Positions 14,427 to 22,664 of a stretch of 64,000 nucleotides of DNA are shown piece by piece. Within the stretch, counting starts at the first letter, position 1; every line of letters starts with the position of its first letter. The notes under the pieces were generated by a model. The model made no database searches. It saw only the letters and a program-made list of their open reading frames with translations, and was not told where the DNA came from. This DNA is from VXRJ01 sp964636705 (lineage in GTDB: Bacteria > Acidobacteriota > Vicinamibacteria > Vicinamibacterales > UBA8438), in contig CAZWUJ010000014.1 of NCBI GenBank assembly GCA_964636705.1, positions 1 through 64,000 on the forward strand, written 5' to 3'. Both the position numbers and the translations under genes were made by a program.

Positions 14427-15257
14427 TTACCAGGGCTTTTCCGCGCTGACCCGCCATCGCGACGGCTCGTGGTGTTCCAGGTACTGCCGCCGGGTGATCC
14501 AGCCGAAGATCATCGCCTTTGTCAGCCACCAGTGATCCGGCCGGAGCGCGAAGTAGATATGCGCCACCACCAGGCCGACGAGCGCGACGCCGACCAGGCC
14601 ATGGATGACATATACCCAGCCCCACGCCTGTTCGCTGATGAGGTACTGGTTCGGTTCGAAGAACGGGGTCGGGATCCGGAACATCATCAGGATACCGGTG
14701 ATGATCACCGTCACGCCGACGATGGTAAGTATCCAGTGGTAGAGCTGATTACCGAGCGGATACTTCGCCGGTCTCGGGGCCGACTTGATCTTGCCGGTCT
14801 CGCGCAGCATCAGCGCCTTGAACGCCGGAATGTCCTTCGGGCCCGCCCAGATGGACCAGAAATCCAGCCAGACGGTGGTGTGGACGACGTGCCAGACGAT
14901 GACGACGGTGAAGATAGCCCCGGCCCAGTAGTGCCAGGGCACCCAGTCGAACTGCAGGCCGAGAATGGGAAAGAAGGCGGTCACCAGCAGGACGAACATC
15001 GTGATCGACATCGACCAGTGGAATAGCCGCGCCATCAGCGAATGGCGCAGAATGCGGGAGGGAACCGAGGTGTGCTTCGCCTCCATCGCGTCCGCCTCGG
15101 CCGGCGTGCGCCGGTGGCCGGCCGACAGCATCGTGTAGGCGGCATGCGCCAGCACGAACATGATGACGCAGAAGATGCTGACCCACAGTGGGTCCCAGTT
15201 CAGATGCTGCAGTATGGGACGCTGCCACGGATCGTGTCCCCAGACGACGAACTCCAT
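14427..15257 (-). CDS. Cytochrome b subunit (formate dehydrogenase gamma-like)
   Basis: A 276-residue integral membrane di-heme cytochrome b. Membrane segments are visible at 'PLWVSIFCVIMFVLAHAAYT', 'LFHWSMSITMFVLLVTAFFP', 'WHYWAGAIFTVVIVWHVVHT', 'LYHWILTIVGVTVIITGILM' and 'VYVIHGLVGVALVGLVVAHI', with histidines in place for heme ligation ('FHW', 'WHVVH', 'YHW', 'IHG', 'AHIYF'). Proteins of this kind carry electrons between periplasmic dehydrogenases and the quinone pool. It lies 8 bp after a small 97-residue gene and forms a two-gene operon with it; no formate dehydrogenase catalytic subunit is present. Its partner could be one of the nearby periplasmic oxidoreductases, which is inference. 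Confidence 0.82.
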   Translation of the reverse strand: MEFVVWGHDPWQRPILQHLNWDPLWVSIFCVIMFVLAHAAYTMLSAGHRRTPAEADAMEAKHTSVPSRILRHSLMARLFHWSMSITMFVLLVTAFFPILGLQFDWVPWHYWAGAIFTVVIVWHVVHTTVWLDFWSIWAGPKDIPAFKALMLRETGKIKSAPRPAKYPLGNQLYHWILTIVGVTVIITGILMMFRIPTPFFEPNQYLISEQAWGWVYVIHGLVGVALVGLVVAHIYFALRPDHWWLTKAMIFGWITRRQYLEHHEPSRWRVSAEKPW

Positions 15258-15265
15258 GCCCTTCT

Positions 15266-15559
15266 CTACGACATCTTGACGACGATGGCGGCTGCCACCG
15301 GTTCGTCCTGGCGAGCCAGTTCCGATTCGAGTTGCCGGTACTCACCGAACGCCACCCACTGCTCATCGGTCCAGTACTTCCGGTGGGCGCGCGGCTGCGC
15401 GGCCAGTTCCGCCCCGTCGGTACCGGCGTAAATCGGCACGGGTTCCTTCACGGTCCGGCGGCGATTGGCGTCGATGGGCACCGCGTCCGTCACCTCGTGA
15501 TTCGGCAACGGCACCGACACGTACTCGACACCCTTTTCGTCCACGTACACGACAGGCAT
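15266..15559 (-). CDS. Small conserved-looking protein upstream of cytochrome b
   Basis: A 97-residue protein that I do not recognise. It opens 'MPVVYVDEKGVEYVSVPLPN', has a basic/proline centre ('RRRTVKEPVPIYAGTDG') and a mixed C-terminal helix ('WTDEQWVAFGEYRQLESELA'). It has no signal peptide or membrane segment and no cysteine. It starts the two-gene operon with the cytochrome b gene (8-bp gap), which suggests a related function such as assembly or an accessory soluble subunit. Start ATG 15559 is divergent from the PQQ dehydrogenase gene, with 64 bp between them. Confidence 0.6.
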   Translation of the reverse strand: MPVVYVDEKGVEYVSVPLPNHEVTDAVPIDANRRRTVKEPVPIYAGTDGAELAAQPRAHRKYWTDEQWVAFGEYRQLESELARQDEPVAAAIVVKMS

Positions 15560-15586
15560 AACCTGCTATTTTACCGGGCCGGTCTG

Positions 15587-15608
15587 CGGTAGACTAGGCG
15601 ATCTACCG
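15587..15608. promoter_or_regulatory. Inverted repeat between divergent genes
   Basis: CGGTAGA (15587-15593) and TCTACCG (15602-15608) form a perfect 7-bp inverted repeat with an 8-base spacer, 16 bp before the PQQ dehydrogenase start. It may be a regulator site for the divergent promoters; no regulator gene is adjacent. Confidence 0.35.
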
Positions 15609-15623
15609 GATCACTCTGGAGGC

Positions 15624-17699
15624 ATGATGATGAGAGTCCGCAGATCGGGATGGCGCCGGGCCGGGATGCTCGGTCTGGTCCTCGCACTCGCAGCCGGCGC
15701 CGCGCTGCTGATGGCGCCCGCCGAAGCGCAGGAACCGGAGCGCGGCAATCCTCACGGCGAATGGCGATACCAGAGCGGCGACGCCTGGGGCACGCGTTAT
15801 TCACCCCTTGACCAGATCAACGCCGACAATTTCGAAGACCTCGAGGTTGCGTGGGTCTGGCGCGGCGACAACTTCAGCCCGCATCCCTACTACCTGTCAC
15901 GGTCGACACCAAGCTACATCGACGGCGTCCTCTACTCCGTCGCCGGCTATCGGCGGACCATCGTCGCGATCGATCCGTCATCCGGTGAGACGCTGTGGAC
16001 CTACCGGGAGCCGGAGACGCGGCGGTGGCGGGAGTCGATGCGCGCCAGTTACGGGAAGGGCGTCGGCTACGGGGAGGTCGACGGCCGCGGCGTCATTTAC
16101 GTGATCACGCCCGCCTTCTTCCTCCACGCGCTCGACGCCAAGACGGGCAAGCACCTGGAGGGCTTCGGCGAACGCGTGCCCATCGAAGGCTTCCCCGAGA
16201 CCGGTGTCGTCGACCTGCTCAAGGACCTGGGGCACCCCTACGACCCCTACGAGGGAATCCCGATGGAGATCGGCTACATCACCAGCTCGTCGCCACCGAT
16301 CGTGGTGAACGACACCGTCGTGGTCGGCAACTCGCACGAGCAGGGCTACAGCCAGAGCCGTATCGAGAACGTCCCGGGCGACATCCTGGGCTACGACGCG
16401 CGGACCGGCGACCACAAGTGGAAGTTCAACGTCATCCCGCAGTCGGAGAGCGAGTTCGGCTTCGAGACGTGGGAGAACGACGCATGGGACTGGACCGGCG
16501 ACGTCTCGTCGTGGGCGCCGCTGTCGGCGGACCTCGAACGGGGCATCGTCTACATTCCGACGAACGCGCCCACCATCGACTACTACGGCGGGTTCCGCCC
16601 GGGGGACAACCTGTTCGGCACCAGCACCATCGCTCTGGACGTCGAGACCGGACAACGGGTCTGGCACTTCCAGACGGTCCATCATCCCATCTGGAACTAC
16701 GACCTGCCGAACGTCCCGATCCTCGCCGACGTCACTGTCGACGGGCAGGAAGTGCCAATGGCCATCCAGGTGACGAAGCAGGGCATGACGTTCGCGTTCA
16801 ATCGCGAGACGGGCGAGCCGGTCTGGCCCATCGAAGAGCGTCCGGTGCCAGCGTCGATCGTGCCGGGCGAGCAGCTCGCCGATACGCAGCCGTTTCCGAC
16901 CAGGCCCGCTCCCCTGAACCCGCTGGGGGTCACGGAGGATGACGTCATCGACCTGACGCCGGAACTCAGGCAGGAAGCGATCGAGATCCTGGGCGGCTTC
17001 CGCGTCGGCGGCCCCTACATGCCTCCGCTTCCGAACAACCACAACGAGCCGCGACCGTGGATCGCTTGCGGCGCGGGCGGGGTCAACATTACCCATCCGG
17101 CGACCCTCGACCCGGAGACCGGCTACCTGTATCAGGCCAACGGGCAGGGCTGTTCCGGGCGCACCGTGCAGCCGGGCGCCGACGTCGACGGCGACGTGCA
17201 CAGTTGCACGGCCGACTCCGGCGAGTGCACCACCACCGGAACGACCATCTCGGAGTGGGTTCAGGGTGGTGGCGTCGGCTTCGGGGGACCGCAGGGCCTG
17301 CCGTTGTACAAGCCGCCGTTCAGCAAGATCACCGCGATCGACATGAACACGGGCGAGCATGTCTTCGCCATCCCGGTCGGGGAGCCTTCGGACCGCATGA
17401 AGAGCCACCCCGCGCTGCAGGGCGTCGACCTGTCGGGGGTGGGAAATGAACGTGCCCGCGCGATCCTGATGACTACCGGTACCCTGCTGCTCGCCACCGA
17501 AGGGGCGAACGGACCGCCGGTGCTCAACGCTCACGACAAGCGGACCGGCGAGAAGCTCGGCGCCGTCGAGCTCCCCGCGCCCGGCCAGTACGGCATGATG
17601 ACCTATCTGCACGAAGGTCAGCAGTACATCGTCGTCCAGATCGGCCGGGGAGGCACCTTCCCCGGTTCGCTCGCCGCGTTGCGCCTGCCGATGGAATAG
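15624..17699 (+). CDS. PQQ-dependent dehydrogenase, periplasmic (quinoprotein)
   Basis: A 691-residue exported eight-bladed propeller quinoprotein. Start ATG 15624 follows a GGAGG site. Residues about 10-36 are a signal peptide ending 'APAEAQEP'. Mature sequence opens 'GEWRYQSGDAWGTRYSPLDQ', the family signature, and contains tryptophan-docking blades such as 'IVAIDPSSGETLWTYREPET', 'ALDVETGQRVWHFQTVHHPI' and 'KITAIDMNTGEHVFAIPVGE'. The segment matching the catalytic 'HHDLWDMD' of glucose dehydrogenase reads 'HHPIWNYD', with Asn in place of the proposed base. A Cys-rich insert ('CSGRT', 'VHSCTADSGECTTTG') is unusual. There is no cytochrome c domain, so electrons must pass to a separate carrier. 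Substrate is unknown. Confidence 0.88.
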   Translation: MMMRVRRSGWRRAGMLGLVLALAAGAALLMAPAEAQEPERGNPHGEWRYQSGDAWGTRYSPLDQINADNFEDLEVAWVWRGDNFSPHPYYLSRSTPSYIDGVLYSVAGYRRTIVAIDPSSGETLWTYREPETRRWRESMRASYGKGVGYGEVDGRGVIYVITPAFFLHALDAKTGKHLEGFGERVPIEGFPETGVVDLLKDLGHPYDPYEGIPMEIGYITSSSPPIVVNDTVVVGNSHEQGYSQSRIENVPGDILGYDARTGDHKWKFNVIPQSESEFGFETWENDAWDWTGDVSSWAPLSADLERGIVYIPTNAPTIDYYGGFRPGDNLFGTSTIALDVETGQRVWHFQTVHHPIWNYDLPNVPILADVTVDGQEVPMAIQVTKQGMTFAFNRETGEPVWPIEERPVPASIVPGEQLADTQPFPTRPAPLNPLGVTEDDVIDLTPELRQEAIEILGGFRVGGPYMPPLPNNHNEPRPWIACGAGGVNITHPATLDPETGYLYQANGQGCSGRTVQPGADVDGDVHSCTADSGECTTTGTTISEWVQGGGVGFGGPQGLPLYKPPFSKITAIDMNTGEHVFAIPVGEPSDRMKSHPALQGVDLSGVGNERARAILMTTGTLLLATEGANGPPVLNAHDKRTGEKLGAVELPAPGQYGMMTYLHEGQQYIVVQIGRGGTFPGSLAALRLPME

Positions 17700-17731
17700 C
17701 CGTCCGGCCGACGCGAACCGCGCACTCAAGG

Positions 17732-17773
17732 ACGCGGGTCGATCCACCTGGATCGACCCGCGTTCCTTTTTTT
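17732..17773 (+). terminator. Strong intrinsic terminator
   Basis: A perfect 15-bp stem (17732-17746 pairs with 17749-17763, ACGCGGGTCGATCCA and its complement) with a 2-base nominal loop is followed by CC and seven T (17767-17773). It lies 32 bp after the PQQ dehydrogenase stop. Flanking AAGG and CCTT can extend the stem. Confidence 0.92.
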
Positions 17774-17794
17774 GCGCCCTATCTATCGCTGATA

Positions 17795-17989
17795 ATGCTC
17801 GGGAACGACGCTCAGGCGTCACCGTCGACGGTGCGCGACTACTTCCGAATCCTGCAGGACACGCTGTTTGCGCGGCACATTCTGGTTTCTCTGGATCCCT
17901 ATCCGCGTGTCGTGGAAGGTATCGACGTGCTTCCGTGGAACGAATTCCTGGACAGGCTGTGGAGTGGGACGCTGATCGCTACCGCGTAG
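17795..17989 (+). pseudogene. Remnant of a DUF4143 ATPase gene
   Basis: Sixty-four codons from ATG 17795 combine two separated pieces of the DUF4143 family. 'LGNDAQASPSTVRDYFRILQ' plus 'DTLFA' comes from the helical DUF4143 part (normally followed by 'FRLPA' and the nuclease core). 'RHILVSLDPYPRVVEGIDVL' plus 'PWNEFLDRLWSG' is the extreme C-terminus. The AAA domain and the middle are absent. It lies just after the intrinsic terminator, so expression is doubtful. It is the second decayed relative of the complete ATPase at 32997-34505. Confidence 0.7.
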
Positions 17990-18035
17990 GTTACGCGGCT
18001 GGTGAAAGCCGAGCGCGTTCTTCCGCGATGGGCAA

Positions 18036-18695
18036 TCACTCGTCCAGAAGGATCTGAATCTTCGGAGCGAGATCGCCGGGCTTCCCGAACGTGGTTTCCC
18101 GGAGCCTGCCGTTCCTGTCGATCAGGATCGTCGACGGAGTCCCGTGGAGGGCAAAGGCGTCGAACGTCGTCGGAGCGTACTGGCGGCTACGGAGATACCC
18201 GGCGACGCGCTCGATCAATTGAGCCTGCTGGTCCGCCGGCAGAACCTCGAACTGTGGAACCTGGGGGCGGATGGCGGCGAGGACCTGGTCCCGGGCCGGT
18301 TCGCCCTCGACGGGAACCAACTCGTCCACGGCGAGGGGGAAAGGGATGCGGTACCGAAGCCTGCCGTCGTCGAGCATCCGAGCCTGCTCCAGCATGCGCC
18401 GAGTCTCGCCGATCACCTCGCCGGTCGCGGCAAGCCGCCTGAGGTTGTCAGGCGTGTTCCTGTCCCAATCCTCGAAGGCGGTGGCCACGCCGAGGACGGT
18501 GACGGGCTGACCCGTGAAATGGTCGTGGACCTTGATCGCTTCGGGGATGGCGGTGAAGAAGCAGCCGGGGCAGTTGACCTGGAAGACTTCAAGCAGAACG
18601 ACGTTACCCCGCTGCTGCGCGAGGTTCGTGGGGGCGCCCTGCACCCACTCCGACACGGCAAGTTCAGGGGCCGGACGGCCCGGCGGAATAGGCAT
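18036..18695 (-). CDS. TlpA/peroxiredoxin-like thioredoxin-fold protein
   Basis: A 219-residue redoxin. The thioredoxin fold begins 'GRPAPELAVSEWVQGAPTNL' and has the redox motif CPGC in 'VFQVNCPGCFFTAIPEAIKV' near residue 43. A long insert follows, and the cis-proline loop is 'LHGTPSTILIDRNGRLRETT' near residue 184. No signal peptide is visible from ATG 18695, so it could be cytoplasmic, although relatives are often periplasmic. It is 41 bp downstream of a cytochrome c gene on the same strand, opposite a PQQ dehydrogenase. A role in thiol or heme redox maturation is plausible but not shown. Confidence 0.75.
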   Translation of the reverse strand: MPIPPGRPAPELAVSEWVQGAPTNLAQQRGNVVLLEVFQVNCPGCFFTAIPEAIKVHDHFTGQPVTVLGVATAFEDWDRNTPDNLRRLAATGEVIGETRRMLEQARMLDDGRLRYRIPFPLAVDELVPVEGEPARDQVLAAIRPQVPQFEVLPADQQAQLIERVAGYLRSRQYAPTTFDAFALHGTPSTILIDRNGRLRETTFGKPGDLAPKIQILLDE

Positions 18696-18736
18696 GGCGG
18701 AGTGAGGGTATCACGCGGACCCGGCGGACTCGGTGG

Positions 18737-19249
18737 TCAGGGCTCGAGGGCGCGGAGCGTGACGCGATTGAGCTCGCGGGCACGCGTAGAGAGTTCAGTG
18801 TCGCCGGGGGGGAAGCCGCTCGTCTCGAGCATGTAGGCCATGATGTCGGCCTTCTCAGCCCGGCTGACGCTGGTAGGGTCGGCCTGCGGCATCGAGATCC
18901 GGATCCGTTCGAAGAGGTCGTCCAACCGCAAGCCGTCCCAGTTCCAGACGAAGTCCCCGCCAGCCAGGCCGGGGGCCATGTCGATTCCCTCCATGGCCGG
19001 ACCATGGCACTCCGAACACTCCGCCTGGTAGACTGGCTCTCCCCGCCGGGCCTGTTCCTCGGTGTAGACGCCGTCCCAGACGGTGAGCTCCTGGGCCGCC
19101 GGGTGGCCGGCAGCCGCCAGCGCGACGACGGCCAGGGTCGCGAAGAAGCAGCGGAATGCCGGCGTGGACGCCGGCGCACCAGGTGACGCACCAGCCGGCG
19201 TGGACGCCGGCGCACCAGTGGGAGTCAACGTGCAGCGGCCGGCGCTCAT
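18737..19249 (-). CDS. Monoheme c-type cytochrome with repeat-derived N-terminus
   Basis: A 170-residue exported cytochrome c. The heme site is 'CSECHGPAMEGIDMAPGLAG' (CxxCH), and a distal Met lies in 'RIRISMPQADPTSVSRAEKA', followed by 'DIMAYMLETSGFPPGD'. The hydrophobic signal core 'FFATLAVVALAAAGHPAAQE' is preceded by about 30 residues that include 'GAPASTPA' twice, encoded by two copies of the dispersed palindrome at 19158-19175 and 19194-19211. ATG 19249 is the nearest start; the ancestral start may have been destroyed by the repeat insertion. Stop is at 18737. It probably accepts electrons from the divergently encoded PQQ dehydrogenase (88-bp gap). Confidence 0.78.
   Translation of the reverse strand: MSAGRCTLTPTGAPASTPAGASPGAPASTPAFRCFFATLAVVALAAAGHPAAQELTVWDGVYTEEQARRGEPVYQAECSECHGPAMEGIDMAPGLAGGDFVWNWDGLRLDDLFERIRISMPQADPTSVSRAEKADIMAYMLETSGFPPGDTELSTRARELNRVTLRALEP
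19158..19211. repeat. Two GCCGGCGTGGACGCCGGC palindromes
   Basis: Variant copies of the dispersed palindrome at 19158-19175 and 19194-19211, each followed by GCACCAG. Both lie inside the 5' coding region of the cytochrome c gene and encode a repeated Gly-Ala-Pro-Ala-Ser-Thr-Pro-Ala stretch. Confidence 0.85.
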
Positions 19250-19337
19250 CGCGTCTGATCCAACCATGCCGCGCGCGAGGCCGCAAGTGTTGGCGTTCCG
19301 GGCCGACTGTGCGAGACTCGCCGGGCAGGAGGCTCCG

Positions 19338-21302
19338 ATGCGAAGGGAAGCGATCGCGGTCATCGCCGGGACAGTGCTGATGGCGGCGCCCGCCGGCGCG
19401 GTTGCCCAGCACGGCGCGGCAGACGGGGAATGGCGCACGTACGGCGGCGACCTCGGCAGCACGCGCTATGCGCCGCTCGATCAGATTGACGGATCGAACT
19501 TCAACGACCTCGAGGTGGCGTGGCGCTTCAGGACCGCGAACCTCGGGCCCGGGCCGGATTTCAACTACCAGACGACGCCGCTGATGGTGGACGGCGTCCT
19601 GTATGCAACGGCGGGCAGCCGGCGCAATGCCGTGGCGATCGATGCGGGAACGGGCGAGCTGCTCTGGATGTACCACCTGGACGAAGGCGAGCGGGCGGCC
19701 AACGCGCTCCGCCGAATGTCGGGACGCGGCGTCGCCTACTGGACCGACGGGGAGGATGACGAGCGGATCTTCCTGGTGACCATCGGCTACCAGTTGATCG
19801 CGCTCGATGCGAAGACCGGCATCCCGGTGCCGACCTTCGGGGAGAACGGCATCGTCGACCTGAAGCAGAACAACGATCAGGTGATCGATCCCCTCAGCGG
19901 CGAGATCGGCTGGAACGGTGCGCCCATCGTTGCGCGCGACACGGTGGTCATCGGCGCGTCGCACCGGTCGGGCAGCGCGCCGCCCACCCCGGAGAACATC
20001 AAGGGCTACATCCGGGGCTTCGACGCGCGCACCGGCGAGCGGAAGTGGATCTTCCACACGATACCGACCGCGAACGAGTTCGGGCGCGACACCTGGCTGA
20101 ACGATTCGGCGGTCTACACCGGCAACACTGGCGTCTGGACCAACCTGACGGTGGATGAGGAGCTGGGCATCGCCTACCTTCCGATCGAGATCCCGACCGG
20201 CGACTACTACGGCGGCCATCGTCCGGGCGACAACCTCTTTGCGGAGAGCCTCGTGGCCGTGGACCTGGAAACCGGCGAGCGGAAGTGGCACTTCCAGTTC
20301 GTTCACCACCCGATCTGGGACTACGACGTGCCGTGCCCGCCGATCCTCGTGGACATCACCGTCGACGGACGCGACATCGCGGCGGTGGCGCAACCAACGA
20401 AACAGGGCTGGGTGTTCGTCTTCGACCGGGTGACCGGCGAGCCGGTCTGGCCGATCGAGGAGCGTTCGGTCGAACGGGGGACCGTCCCCGGCGAATGGTA
20501 TTCGCCGACGCAGCCGTTCCCGACGAAGCCGCCGCCGTTCGAGCGGCAGGGCTTTCCGGTGGACGAGTTGATCGACTTCACGCCGGAGCTCCACGCCGAG
20601 GCGCTGGAGTTCATTTCCCAGTTCAAGGTGGGACCGGTATACACGCCGCCCATCGTGCAGGGGGAGGACGGCAAGCGCGCGACCCTCTTCGTGCCGAACG
20701 GCGCCAACTGGCCGGGCGGATCATTCGATCCGGAAACGGGCATGCTCTACGTCTACTCTCACACCCTGATGCGGGCACTCGGCCTGGTGAGCGATCCGTC
20801 GCGGTCAACCATGGACTACATCAACGGGCGCGCCGGGTCGCTGACCGTGCAGGGACTGCCCCTGCTGAAGCCGCCGTGGGGCCGCATCACCGCGATCGAC
20901 CTGAACAAGGGAGAGATCGTCTGGCAGATCGCGCACGGGGAAACACCGGACCGGGTGCGAAATCATCCGGCGCTGCGCGGGCTCGATATTCCACGGACCG
21001 GGCGGACCGGGGGCGCCGGGGGAAGCTCGGGCGGGATCGGAACGCTGACGACGAGGACGCTCGTGATCAGCGGCGAAGGCGGCACCGTCACGCGGGAAGA
21101 CGGGACGCGAGGCGCGATGCTGCGGGCCTATGACAAGGCGACCGGGGACGAGCGGGGCGCGGTGCCGATACCGGCGGCGCAAACCGGGTCGCCAATGACC
21201 TACCTGCACGACGGACGGCAGTACATTGTCCTCGCCGTGGGTGGCGGCACCTACCGGGGCGAGTTGATGGCGTTCCGGTTGCCGGAGGGCTCGGAGGAGT
21301 AG
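19338..21302 (+). CDS. PQQ-dependent dehydrogenase (glucose dehydrogenase-like)
   Basis: A 654-residue exported quinoprotein. Start ATG 19338 has an AGGAGG site 7 bases upstream; the frame is open further back, but only through the repeats of the divergent cytochrome gene. The signal peptide 'IAVIAGTVLMAAPAGAVAQH' leads into 'GEWRTYGGDLGSTRYAPLDQ'. Propeller blades include 'AVAIDAGTGELLWMYHLDEG', 'VAVDLETGERKWHFQFVHHP' and 'ITAIDLNKGEIVWQIAHGET'. The catalytic segment is 'VHHPIWDYDVP', with the Asp expected in active glucose dehydrogenase-type enzymes; this contrasts with the paralogues at 15624 and 62674. It likely oxidises a sugar or alcohol in the periplasm and passes electrons to the neighbouring cytochrome c. 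Confidence 0.9.
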   Translation: MRREAIAVIAGTVLMAAPAGAVAQHGAADGEWRTYGGDLGSTRYAPLDQIDGSNFNDLEVAWRFRTANLGPGPDFNYQTTPLMVDGVLYATAGSRRNAVAIDAGTGELLWMYHLDEGERAANALRRMSGRGVAYWTDGEDDERIFLVTIGYQLIALDAKTGIPVPTFGENGIVDLKQNNDQVIDPLSGEIGWNGAPIVARDTVVIGASHRSGSAPPTPENIKGYIRGFDARTGERKWIFHTIPTANEFGRDTWLNDSAVYTGNTGVWTNLTVDEELGIAYLPIEIPTGDYYGGHRPGDNLFAESLVAVDLETGERKWHFQFVHHPIWDYDVPCPPILVDITVDGRDIAAVAQPTKQGWVFVFDRVTGEPVWPIEERSVERGTVPGEWYSPTQPFPTKPPPFERQGFPVDELIDFTPELHAEALEFISQFKVGPVYTPPIVQGEDGKRATLFVPNGANWPGGSFDPETGMLYVYSHTLMRALGLVSDPSRSTMDYINGRAGSLTVQGLPLLKPPWGRITAIDLNKGEIVWQIAHGETPDRVRNHPALRGLDIPRTGRTGGAGGSSGGIGTLTTRTLVISGEGGTVTREDGTRGAMLRAYDKATGDERGAVPIPAAQTGSPMTYLHDGRQYIVLAVGGGTYRGELMAFRLPEGSEE

Positions 21303-21314
21303 CCGGACCGGGAG

Positions 21315-22610
21315 CTACCGCGCCGCCCCGCTCGCTACATCCATGATGAGGCGGCTGAGCAGGTAGAGGCGAGGTTCCACGGAGGAAAGGTCCACGTACT
21401 CGTTCGCGTCGGAGTGGGCGCCGAAGCCCACCAGGCCGAGGCCTTCAATCACCGGGGCGTCGGTTTCCAGCGCGGCGAAGGCAGCGTCCGTTCCCCCGCC
21501 CGCCGCCTGATCGACAACACCCAGATCAAGGTCCAGTTCGCGGTAGATCGACTGTGCGTGCGCCGCCAGACGGCGAGCGGAATCCGTCACCTCCAACGGC
21601 GGGCGGCGGCGCTCGAAGCTCACTTCGACGGTCGTGCCCGGGATCAACTGATTGCGGACCCGCTCGCGGACGCGCCGTTCGACCTCGTCGTAGGACGCCA
21701 CGCGCAAGACGCGGAAGTCGGCGGTGGCGGTGGCCTCGGCCGGAATGACGTTGCGGGTCGCGCCGGCCGACGCAATCGTCCAGTTCAGCTTGATCCCTTC
21801 GGCGGGATCGCTCAGGTCGCTCATTTGCAGCACCTGGTGGGCCAGTTCGTACAGAGCGTTGCGTCCCTGCTCGGGCGCACCGCCGGCGTGTGACGCCCGG
21901 CCGGTCACCTTCAGCAGCACTGCGCCGATCCCCGCGGTGGTGAGGGCGAGGCGATCCGTCGAGCCGCCCCCCTCGCACGAGAAGACGAAGTCATGCTCCG
22001 CGCCGAGTTCCGTGATCAGATACCGCGAGCCCGCCGAACTCACCTCCTCGTCACCGTTGATCAGCACCGTGATGAGTTCATAGTCGTCGAAGTCCAGCGC
22101 CCGCAGCACTGACAGGACGTGCAGGATCAGCGCAATCCCCTGCTTGTCGTCGGCAATGCCCAGACCGTACGCGCGGCCATCCGTGACCCGGAACGGCTGT
22201 TCGGCGAGTTGGCCGCGCCTGTACACCGTGTCCATGTGGGCCAGCAGCAGGACGCGTCCCGTGCCCGTGCCGCGGAATCGGGCCACTACACTCTGACCGA
22301 TCTCGGCCGGAGTATCGACCATGACGTAGGGATCGTCGTGGGACACGAGCTCCACCTCGCCTCCCAGATCGCGCAGGCGATCCGCGATGAGTGCGGCGAT
22401 CTCCCTCAGGCCTTCCGCGTCGCGGCTGCCCGATTCGATCGAGACCAGATCCCGCATCGTCTCGATCATCGGCTCCCGTTCCGTCTGAACGGCCGCCATG
22501 ACGGTATCGTCCGCCTGGAAGGCGGTGGATTGCCTGGCCGCCCCCAGCGCAAGGACGACCACGACGAGCAGGAAGGCGGCGACGGCCAGTAAGGGCGCTT
22601 GTCGTGGCAT
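21315..22610 (-). CDS. M20 family metallopeptidase (glutamate carboxypeptidase type)
   Basis: A 431-residue exported zinc peptidase. The signal peptide or anchor 'LLAVAAFLLVVVVLALGAAR' follows ATG 22610. Metal and catalytic residues are visible: 'VLLLAHMDTVYRRG' (His, Asp), 'LINGDEEVSSAGSRYL' (paired Glu), 'FVFSCEGGGSTDRLAL' (bridging acidic region), dimerisation-domain 'TGRASHAGGAPEQGRNALYE', and the last ligand 'GFGAHSDANEYVDLSS'. Order and length match carboxypeptidase G2-like M20A enzymes, which remove C-terminal glutamate or act on small peptides. It converges with the PQQ dehydrogenase gene (12-bp gap) and its start lies near a divergent ion-channel gene. Confidence 0.9.
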   Translation of the reverse strand: MPRQAPLLAVAAFLLVVVVLALGAARQSTAFQADDTVMAAVQTEREPMIETMRDLVSIESGSRDAEGLREIAALIADRLRDLGGEVELVSHDDPYVMVDTPAEIGQSVVARFRGTGTGRVLLLAHMDTVYRRGQLAEQPFRVTDGRAYGLGIADDKQGIALILHVLSVLRALDFDDYELITVLINGDEEVSSAGSRYLITELGAEHDFVFSCEGGGSTDRLALTTAGIGAVLLKVTGRASHAGGAPEQGRNALYELAHQVLQMSDLSDPAEGIKLNWTIASAGATRNVIPAEATATADFRVLRVASYDEVERRVRERVRNQLIPGTTVEVSFERRRPPLEVTDSARRLAAHAQSIYRELDLDLGVVDQAAGGGTDAAFAALETDAPVIEGLGLVGFGAHSDANEYVDLSSVEPRLYLLSRLIMDVASGAAR

Positions 22611-22664
22611 GGGATCCGTATTCTCCCACGGGCCGAGGCAAATCGGGTAGGGTGTCCCATCGTG

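Noticed and set aside
15978..17822. Long minus-strand open frame antisense to the first PQQ dehydrogenase (similar ones at 5503-6567, 18855-20594 and 30999-32759)
   Set aside because: No start context, arginine-rich low-complexity translation, and exact overlap with a well-supported gene; a by-product of high G+C.
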